Shown here: in pieces, positions 56,175-64,000 of the stretch
How positions within the stretch are numbered: position 1 is the stretch's first letter
Layout: each line of letters opens with the position of its first letter
DNA from: Ampullaceana balthica
Lineage: Eukaryota > Mollusca > Gastropoda > Lymnaeidae
Direction: 5' to 3'
Length of the DNA stretch: 64,000 nt
NCBI GenBank assembly: GCA_944989445.1
Contig: CALYLW010001393.1
Span: 167,001 to 231,000 of the forward strand
Made by a program: the position numbers and the translations under genes
Notes under the pieces: model-generated
Seen by the model: only the letters and a program-made list of their open reading frames with translations
Told to the model about the DNA's origin: nothing
Databases searched by the model: none

Positions 56175-58062
56175 GTCTCTTGTTATTAACACAGTTGTTA
56201 TAAAATGTCTATATGCCCCAATCTCCTTGTTATTAACACAGTTGTTATAAAATGTCTACAGGCCCCAATCTCCTTGTTATTAACACAGTTGTTATAAAAT
56301 GTCTACAGGACCCAATCTCCTCGTTACTAACACAGTTGTTATAAAATGTCTACAGGCCCCAATCTCCTTGTTATTAACACAGTTGTTATAAAATGTCTAC
56401 AGGCCACAATCTCCTTGTTATTAACACAGTTGTTATAAAATGTCTACAGGCCCCAATCTCCTTGTTATTAACACAGTTGTTATAAAATGTCTACAGGCCC
56501 CAATCTCCTTGTTATTAACACAGTTGTTATAAAATGTCTACAGGCCCCAATCTCCTTGTTATTAACACAGTTGTTATAAAATGTCTACAGGCCCCAACCT
56601 CTTGTTATTAACACAGTTGTTATAAAATGTCTACAGACCACAATCTCCTTGTTATTAACACAGTTGTTATAAAATGTCTACAGGCCCCAATCTCCTTGTT
56701 ATTAACACAGTTGTTATAAAATGTCTACAGACCCAATCTCCTTGTTATTAACACAGTTTTTATAAAATGTCTACAGGCTCCAATCTCCTTGTTATTAACA
56801 CAGTTGTTATAAAATGTCTAGAGACCCCAATCTCCTTTTTATTAACACAGTTGTTATAAAATGTCTACAGACCCCAATCTCCTTGTTATTAACACAGTTG
56901 TTATAAAATGTCTACAGACCACAATCTCCTTGTTATTAACACAGTTGTTATAAAATGTATACAGGCCCCAATCTCCTTGTTATTAACACAGTTGTTATAA
57001 AATGTCTACAGGCCCCAATCTCCTTGTTATTAACACAGTTGTTATAAAATGTCTACAGGCCCCAATCTCCTTGTTATTAACACAGTTGTTATAAAATGTC
57101 TACAGGCCCCAATCTCCTTGTTATTAACACAGTTGTTATAAAATGTATACAGGCCCCAATCTCCTTGTTATTAACACAGTTGTTATAAAATGTCTACAGA
57201 CCCAATCTCCTTGTTATTAACACAGTTGTTATAAAATGTCTACAGGCCCCAATCTCCTTGTTATTAACACAGTTGTTATAAAATGTCTAGAGACCCCAAT
57301 CTCCTTGTTATTAACACAGTTGTTATAAAATGTCTACAGACCACAATCTCCTTGTTATTAACACAGTTGTTATAAAATGTCTACAGGCCCCAATCTCCTT
57401 GTTATTAACACAGTTTTTATAAAATGTCTACAGACCCCAATCTCCTTGTTATTAACACAGTTGTTATAAAATGTCTACAGGCCCCAATCTCCTTGTTATT
57501 AACACAGTTGTTATAAAATGTCTAGAGACCCCAATCTCCTTGTTATTAACACAGTTGTTATAAAATGTCTACAGACCCCAATCTCCTTGTTATTAACACA
57601 GTTGTTATAAAATGTCTACAGGCCCCAATCTCCTTGTTATTAACACAGTTGTTATAAAATGTCTACAGGCCCCAATCTCCTTGTTATTAACACAGTTGTT
57701 ATAAAATGTCTACAGACCCCAATCTCCTTGTTATTAACACAGTTGTTATAAAATGTCTACAGCCCCAATCTCCTTGTTATTAACACAGTTGTTATAAAAT
57801 GTCTACAGGCCCCAATCTCCTTGTTATTAACACAGTTGTTATAAAATGTCTACAGACCCCAATCTCCTTGTTATTAACACACAGTTGTTATAAAATGTCT
57901 ACAGGCCCCAATCTCCTTGTTATTAACACAGTTGTTATAAAATGTCTAGAGACCCCAATCTCCTTGTTATTAACACAGTTGTTATAAAATGTCTACAGAC
58001 CCCAATCTCCTTGTTATTAACACAGTTGTTATAAAATGTCTACAGACACCAATCTCCTTGTT
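56175..58062. repeat. 47-bp minisatellite, about 40 units
   Basis: Unit CTCCTTGTTATTAACACAGT, TGTTATAAAATGTCTACAGG, CCCCAAT. Variants (GACC, TAGAGACC, missing C) recur in blocks, for example 57200-57330 and 57450-57560, suggesting multi-unit duplication. Confidence 0.96.
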
Positions 58063-58339
58063 TCATTAAAAATGCCTACTGTCTCCACTTTTTTTTTCTT
58101 TATTAAGATCTTTCTTTGAAAAAAAAACATATAACTTATGTCTTTATCTATAACAAACTGATGAGATCAGATTTTGAGAGATGTTTTAGCATGTCATCGA
58201 GCAGCTTTTTGAGGAGTTGAAATAGTTTAACGTTTAAACTAAATGTAAAATTATCATTCAGTATTTAGTCAAGTGTTTAACTAAGGCGAGGTTAATTTAA
58301 TTGACTTTATTTGTTACCACAAAGTACTAAATCTCATTA

Positions 58340-58780
58340 AACATTTAAAATGAGAAAATTAGTTTTAAATCTGGTTTCCCTAATTAAAGGGAGCGAATGT
58401 AAGTGGCAAGCCACTATATATAAATAGTTAAGCATTTTAGGAGCACACCGAAACTACACAAATTCCTACATATGAGTATACACTGTAAGTAGTTTTATTA
58501 ATTTCACAGTGTCATTACTCTTTTTTTAAAAATGATTTTCAAAATCTATTTTGCTTTGAATTAAATATTCCACTAATTATAATATTAGATTACATAGAAT
58601 ATAAAATAATAGTAATTCACCTCTACAGTGGTGCACTATCCAACCTCGTATCATAGGATATGTTAGATATGCAAGAATGTGGCTTCTACATTTTCCTACA
58701 TTAATCTCCACACCTCTAATTTGTCTAAAGTAAAACATAATATTAAACAAATCAGTACTAGTGCTTTTTAGTGCGGTAGT
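58340..58780 (+). repeat. DH module, type 1
   Basis: Hairpin 1 TCCCT/AGGGA (58377-58392). Hairpin 2 AGTGG/CCACT (58402-58415). GTGC hairpin 58757-58780 with outer stem ACTA/TAGT, a third sequence solution to the same stem. A type 2-like module follows at 59697. Confidence 0.65.
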
Positions 58781-59690
58781 TGCAGAAAAAAGATACACAG
58801 TTGTCTAATATGTAATGCGCCTAGTCGCGTCCGTCAGTTGCGGGATAACTCCAGATACAAATGTTAAAAATTAAGACGTAAAATAATGAACATTTTAGTG
58901 TCGAGATTAACAGAGCCTAATACTCGCTGTAAAATATTAAGACATGATGTCATTGGTTTGGTTTATATTAATTTGTGAAAAAAGAACAATGTAAAATGAT
59001 ACGTGATCTATTTGATGTGATTAATTAATTTTTTTTAAAGTTTATATCCCGCCTTAGGCCACTGCAAACTATGCGACCACAGTTGGCCCCTGTAAATGGT
59101 TTACTTTTATATGTGTTTTGTAGGCGTTCTCACAATACAAACTTTCGTGCAATAAATCCTTGAAATACTATTGTCAACAAAATAACTTTAATGTTCACAT
59201 TATATACAAAAGTATAACTTTGAGGTTTCACAATGTGGAGACATCGGCCACACATCCGCCATTACTTTCAATCAACTCTGACAACTGCTCACCTCTCTGT
59301 CACTAATCTTGTGATTATCTCGTGACAGCCGCGCACTTTCATAGGACCCGCCTATCTCAATTTTTACTTATTATCCTTATTAATTCCTTTTCCCTACCCA
59401 GACTGGGCTCCGCACAATCCGTTTCTCATACTAAGCCGCACGAGGCCCAGCCATTGCTAAGACCGGCCCTGTATCCATATAATATATTTTGTAAGAACAT
59501 CCATATTGTTGTCACCATGAGAGAATCCTAAAATAATCAGAAATTATTTAGCTATGTGAAAAACAAAGACACTGTTAATATGCAATTTGTGTTTTCCCAT
59601 GTATTTACTAATTGTATAAACGTTCTAATATCTCTAAATAAACCTCTTTTTAGGACAACGTCGATAAGGGAATGGTAAGCAATTTATTGA
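58781..59690. other. Interval between two DH modules
   Basis: Possibly the interior of a DH element (length close to that in copy B). 59385-59475 resembles a transposon end (GGCCCAGCCATTGCTAAGAC). No gene. Confidence 0.35.
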
Positions 59691-59767
59691 CACTGTATCC
59701 CAAGATTATAGGGATTGAAGTCAAGTGACGTGCCACTTGGATAAAATAGAATGCCTTTTATAATAAA
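59691..59767 (+). repeat. DH module start, truncated by Helitron
   Basis: Hairpin 1 ATCCC/GGGAT (59697-59715). Hairpin 2 CAAGTG/CACTTG (59722-59739). The Helitron at 59768 interrupts what follows. Confidence 0.65.
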
Positions 59768-60275
59768 CTAGCAGACCCGTCGTGCGTTGCAACGATCTCA
59801 GTATAAAGGAATACATATACATGTATAGATAAAAATGAAATTACTTTAAGGGTCACCGGGCCCATCAGTTTAACATATGACGTTCGAAAATCTGTTCATT
59901 GTCATAGAAATATATAAATATATTTATCTATATTGCTAAATATTGCGTAAAATTGAATGGGAATACAATATACTGTAAGTTTAATGATAACAAATTTAGG
60001 GACCCCAGCCCCGAGGAAATGGACATTTGGAGTTCAGTGCCCTATAGTAATTTAATATAGGCTCTTAAGTTTTATATACCAAGTTTGGTCAAAATCCAGT
60101 TATTTTCTCATTATCTAACAATTAAACTAATGTTATTAAGCTAATATAAAAAAATACATTAAAGGGCCCCCGGGCCCATTCGGTTCAAGATGTACATTTT
60201 GAAAAGCTGTTTATTTAAATTCAGTTTAATCATGGATATATTTCTCAAGATCGTTAAAAATAGAATGGCAAAAAT

Positions 60276-61089
60276 TAGGGCTGTTATCGATTAATTTAAA
60301 TTTAATTGTAAACTTTTGAAAAATTATCGATAAATAAATCGATAATTTCGATTAAAACCAAAAATAGAAATTTATGACGTCATTAAACTGAACATTTCTC
60401 ACGGACATTGAAAATTAAGAATATTTTGAACTAAATTTCATGACAATGTGTTAATACTTGATTTGTGCAGAAGGTCAGCGATGTATTTGATCCTTTAAAA
60501 GAGAATTGTTTATGGCAGTGGACACAGTAAACGTTTTCACCATCTTCGACTTTGCCATCCACAGTTAGCTTAAAAACAACATATTTGCTCAACTTTCTAG
60601 TTATATGTTTAAATTTAACTGCGCTGACTCTGTCAGCAGGGCCATCCTAACGCATAGGCCCGTTGGGCATTTGCCATGGGGCCCACGAGCATATGGGCCC
60701 CATGGGAACATGTTTATTTATATATATTATGTATATTCAATTTTTATTCCTGCGGGGGAAGGGCCCAACACTATTTCTTTGCCCGGGGGCCCAAAATGGT
60801 GTAAAGACGGCTCTGGCTGTCAGGAATTTTATAGTTGACGTCTGCGGGTCAACATAAATTAATAAAATACATTTTAATATTACGGGAGATGTTTGTACGT
60901 AAAAAATATATATAAATTATTATTAATTATCAATAATTTATTATTTATTACTAAACATTTTTAAAAAATATAAATATTTTCTTAAAGTTTAATCGAATTT
61001 TTGTCGATTAAAATTATTTTAATCGATATTTCATCGATAATTTTTTTAACGATTAATCGAGAAATTAATCGATAATTTCCGCAGCCCTA
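60276..61089 (-). mobile_element. hAT (TAGGGCTG family) with BED remnant, copy 1
   Basis: Inverted ends TAGGGCTGTTATCGATTAAT and GATAATTTCCGCAGCCCTA. The BED-finger relic reads on the minus strand (about 60580-60430). A smaller MITE is nested at 60637-60815. It is in opposite orientation to 61939-62757. Confidence 0.85.
60637..60815. mobile_element. hAT-type MITE nested in hAT copy 1
   Basis: Ends CAGGGCCATCCTAAC and GTAAAGACGGCTCTG. Target duplication TCTGTCAG/GCTGTCAG (7 of 8). GGGCCC-rich. Confidence 0.85.
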
Positions 61090-62218
61090 AAAATAATATC
61101 TCAAGCATATATGAAAAAAGACATTTGGGGCCCCCGGCCCAATCGATGTAAGATATAAATTTCAACATGCTGTTCATTTTATTTCAGTTTCATCATGGAT
61201 ATATTACTCATGATCGTTAAAAATAGAATGGCAAATAATATCTCAAACATATTCGAAAAACAAGACATTTGGGGCCCGCAGCCCTGAACGATTGTACAAA
61301 AGACTTGCAGTGCCCTTTTTATTTTAATATGGGCTACCAAGTTTTTATTTACAAAGTTTGGTTAAGATTGATTTGTTTACCCAGTAACTATCACAAAAAC
61401 TAATTTTTATATCCCTCATATTAGCAAAAAAACGACATTAAGGGCCCCAGGGCCCAATTAGAGAAAGATGTCAAGTTCAAAACACCTGTTAATTTCAATC
61501 AATTTCATAGCGGATATATTTCTGTATATTTATGTAGATCTTTATTACTTGAATGGGGAATAAAATATTAAAAGTCCATGAAAATAGCCATTTTGGGCCC
61601 CCAGCCTCGAAGAAATGGACATTAGGAAATTAATGCCATATAGTATTTCAATAATGACTAGCGAGTAGTAATATACAAAGTTTGGTTAAGATTCATCAAT
61701 TTACTTAATAACTAACGCTTAAACTAATGTTTATATAGCTCATATATGACAAAAATAATATTATGGGCCCCCGGCGCCCCATGAATGTTAAATTTTGCAA
61801 ACAGTTACCATCCCAGGAGCGTACTGAAAAGTTTCCAAAAGTTTCGTGGCGATCGGATGAATGGTTTAGTCAGCTATAAAGGAGATACATACATACAGAC
61901 TTTGATTTTTATATATATATAGATAAATGTAAAAATATTAGGGCTGCTGAAATTTTCGATTAATTTCTCGATTAATCGTTAAAAATGTTATCAATAAAAT
62001 ATCGCTTAAATTAATTTTAATGGATAAAAATTCGATTAAAATTTAAGAAAATATTTATAATATTTTTTTAAAAAATTTAGTAATAAATAATAAATTATTA
62101 ATAACTAATAATAATTAATGTATATATTTTTACGTACAAACATCTCCAGCGTAATATTAAAATTTATTTTATTAATCTATGTTGACCGGCAGACGTCAAC
62201 TATAAAATGGTTGACAGC

Positions 62219-62389
62219 CAGAGCTGTTTTTACACCATTTTGGGCCCCCGGGCAAAGAAATAGTGTTGGGCCCTTCCCCCGCAGGAATAAAAAATGAATA
62301 TACATAATATAGATAAATAAAGATATTCCCATATGCTCGTGGGCCCCCGGGCAAATACCCAACGGGCCTATGCGTTAAGACGGCTTCTG
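62219..62389. mobile_element. hAT-type MITE nested in hAT copy 2
   Basis: Ends CAGAGCTGTTTTTACACC and GCGTTAAGACGGCTTCTG. Duplication TTGACAGC/CTGACAGC. Same position in both hAT copies, so the insertion predates their spread. Confidence 0.85.
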
Positions 62390-62427
62390 CTGACAGCATC
62401 AGCGCAGTTAAATTTAAATATATAACT

Positions 62428-62595
62428 AGAAAGTTGAGCAAATATGTTGTTTTTAAGCTAACTGTGGATGGCAAAGTCGAAGATGGTGAAAACGTTTACT
62501 GTGTCCACTGCCATAAACAATTCTCTTTTAAAGGATCAAATACATCTCTGACGTACCACCTTATGCACAAATCAAGAATCAACACATTATCATGA
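62428..62595 (+). pseudogene. BED zinc finger remnant of hAT transposase
   Basis: A 55-codon frame ending in TGA: KLSKYVVFKLTVDGK, VYCVHCHKQFSFKGS (CX2C) and LTYHLMHKS (HX2H). This is the DNA-binding BED finger normally at the N-terminus of hAT transposases. No catalytic domain follows. Confidence 0.8.
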
Positions 62596-62765
62596 AATTT
62601 AGTTCAAAATATTCTTAATTTTCAATGTCCGTGAGAAATGTTCAGTTTAATGACGTCATAAATTTCTATTTTTGGTTTTAATACAAATTATCGATTAATT
62701 AATCGATAATTTTTCAAAAGTTAACGATTAAATTTAAATCAATCGATAACAGCCCTAAAAAATAT

Positions 62766-63080
62766 GATTTTTAAAAATTACGTTTTTATAAGCGGACTAA
62801 AGAGAAGTAAATAATTTAAAACTTCTAAGTTCAAGTACTTTCATTTAATATGAATAAAAACATGGGGCGGGCGCTTATGATGTTTAACACATGCAGTTCA
62901 CTCATTCGCTAACATTCTCTTTTGCCTTCTTAATTATATATCTTTAACTTTTATACCAAATACCCGCCCCACGTTTTTAGTCTTATTAAATGAAAGTACT
63001 TCAACTTAGAAGTTTTAAATTATTTTCTTCTTTTTAGTCCACTTATAAAAACGTGGTTTCTAAAAATTATACTGCGACAT
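62766..63080. mobile_element. Foldback MITE, copy 2
   Basis: Inverted arms AACTTCTAAGTTCAAGTACT and AGTACTTCAACTTAGAAGTT around a short loop; relative of 20671-21020. Confidence 0.75.
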
Positions 63081-63693
63081 CCATTTATTTTACTCTTTTT
63101 AGTCTATGGGTAAAATCATAGAGTATATATTACTTTTATGGTACATAAGAAAATTCATTAAATACAAATTGCCTACATGGTTTCCATATTTTATGGATTG
63201 TCAGGTCTAACCGCATGGAGGTGAGGCATTTTAGACCCAACACAAACAAACACAAAGATATGGACAAACACCATCGCTTATCAATTGAAACACTGCACTA
63301 ATACATATTCAGACTGCTTTCTTATTCAATTTTCTTCAATGATGTAACTCCCCTTTTAATTTTTTTTTACCTCTATTTATTTTACCAAACACCTCATAAG
63401 CGCCGCCCAATGTTAGGTCACGGGGTTAACTGAGTTGACACGTGAACAAAAATAGCAGACGGATAATACATTGACTTATATATAGATAAACTAAAAAAAA
63501 TCAATAATTTAATAACGTTACGTTCGATCGATCTGCAATTTTAATACAATGCATTGTCATCCAATATCTATATGTGGTAAAATTTTGAGATCTCTAGGAT
63601 CATCAGAAGTGGTTTAATTTTACGTTGGCAGATTTGAAAAATTGTGGACAGACACGCACGAACGAAAGCAAGTTAATAAAAACGTGTTAAATA
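63081..63693. repeat. Sequence shared with 21127-21300 and a MITE-end fragment
   Basis: 63362-63390 is a foldback-MITE end (TTTTTTTTACCTCTATTTA). 63420-63560 matches 21170-21300 and the ~510-bp unit core. No gene. Confidence 0.5.
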
Positions 63694-64000
63694 AATAGAG
63701 GTAAAAAAATGATTCTTAAAAACCACGTTCTTACAAGTGGACTAAAAAGGAGAAAATAATTTAAAACTTGTAAGTTCAAGTACTTCCATTTAATATGACT
63801 AAAAATGTGCGGCGGGCGCTTTATGAGGTTTAACATATGCGGTTCACTAATTCTCTCTCTTATAGACATCTTTTTTGCCTTCTAAATTAGAAATCTTTAA
63901 TTTTTATACCAAACACCCTCCCCACGATTTTAGTCATATTAAATCTTAAATCGAAGTACTTAAACTTACAAGTTTTAAATTATTTTCTTCTTTTTAGTCC
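63694..64000. mobile_element. Foldback MITE, copy 3 (cut by window end)
   Basis: Starts AAATAGAGGTAAAAAAATGA. Arms AAAACTTGTAAGTTCAAGTA and CTTAAACTTACAAGTTTTAA. Confidence 0.75.

Larger units (their letters stand above)
59768..61923 (-). mobile_element. Non-autonomous Helitron, family 4 (2.2 kb with insert)
   Basis: Minus-strand start TCTATATATATATAAAAATC; end ACGACGGGTCTGCTAG before T. Flanks A and T. The interior is a set of diverged repeats each starting with a GGGGCCCCCGGCCC-like block followed by TTTCATCATGGATATATT. Contains a hAT (60276-61089). Confidence 0.8.
61939..62757 (+). mobile_element. hAT (TAGGGCTG family) with BED remnant, copy 2
   Basis: Ends TAGGGCTG and CAGCCCTA with a perfect 8-bp duplication AAAAATAT (61931-61938 and 62758-62765). 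The transposase is deleted except for the BED-finger exon. Confidence 0.93.

Noticed and set aside
58158..58180. Hammerhead ribozyme core (CTGATGAG near 58160)
   Set aside because: No GAAAC partner and no stem arrangement around it. I searched the DH modules for the same core and found none.

Overview
This looks like accessory DNA from the nuclear genome of an invertebrate animal. It is very AT-rich and built almost entirely from nested eukaryotic mobile elements and long tandem arrays. I see no bacterial operons and no rRNA genes, and only one candidate multi-exon host gene. The element mix (a Ty3/Gypsy element with an unusual pol order, Tx1/L1-like and CR1/L2-like LINEs, several Helitron families, Charlie-type and BED-finger hAT elements and many MITEs) suggests a lophotrochozoan or basal deuterostome. 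I cannot name the species.

1-9.5 kb: a nearly intact 7.7-kb LTR retrotransposon on the minus strand (1740-9456). Its two 508-bp LTRs differ at only about two positions. Its single long pol ORF carries protease, integrase, reverse transcriptase, RNase H in that order. Integrase before RT is the Ty1/Copia order, but the integrase, RT and RNase H are of Ty3/Gypsy type. This is the hallmark of the Gmr1-like clade, whose gag capsid is the accepted source of the vertebrate SCAN domain. The element sits inside an older repeat called here the DH (double-hairpin) family.

9.5-16 kb: a hAT MITE, a Helitron with its A|T insertion site visible, and an almost full-length degenerate Tx1/L1-like LINE (minus strand) with a 336-bp LTR-like insertion in its RT region. 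16-25 kb: DH-family copies, three tandem copies of a ~510-bp unit, a 350-bp foldback MITE and a 2.25-kb Helitron. 26-35.7 kb: a string of minisatellites (57, 49, 70, 20, 44, 33 and 30 bp units) around a hAT-within-hAT nest and another DH copy. 35.7-41 kb: nested MITEs, a hAT-like element with a related empty-site sequence nearby, and a LINE 3' end with an internal 53-bp quadruplication. 42-43 kb: two exons with matching splice phase on the minus strand, the best host-gene candidate. 43.8-49.4 kb: hAT relics and the longest DH copy. 49.8-55.7 kb: Helitrons, a LINE 3' end and a tRNA-derived SINE head. 56.2-58 kb: a 1.9-kb array of 47-bp repeats. 58.3-64 kb: DH modules, a Helitron carrying one hAT and followed by an inverted second copy, and foldback MITEs.

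The two strongest observations are the Gmr1-like pol order and the DH family. Dispersed DH copies keep two adjacent hairpins and, about 360-400 bp further on, a short hairpin containing GTGC-N6-GTGC. The stem sequences differ between copies while pairing is kept, which suggests a selected structure in an apparently undescribed non-coding element.
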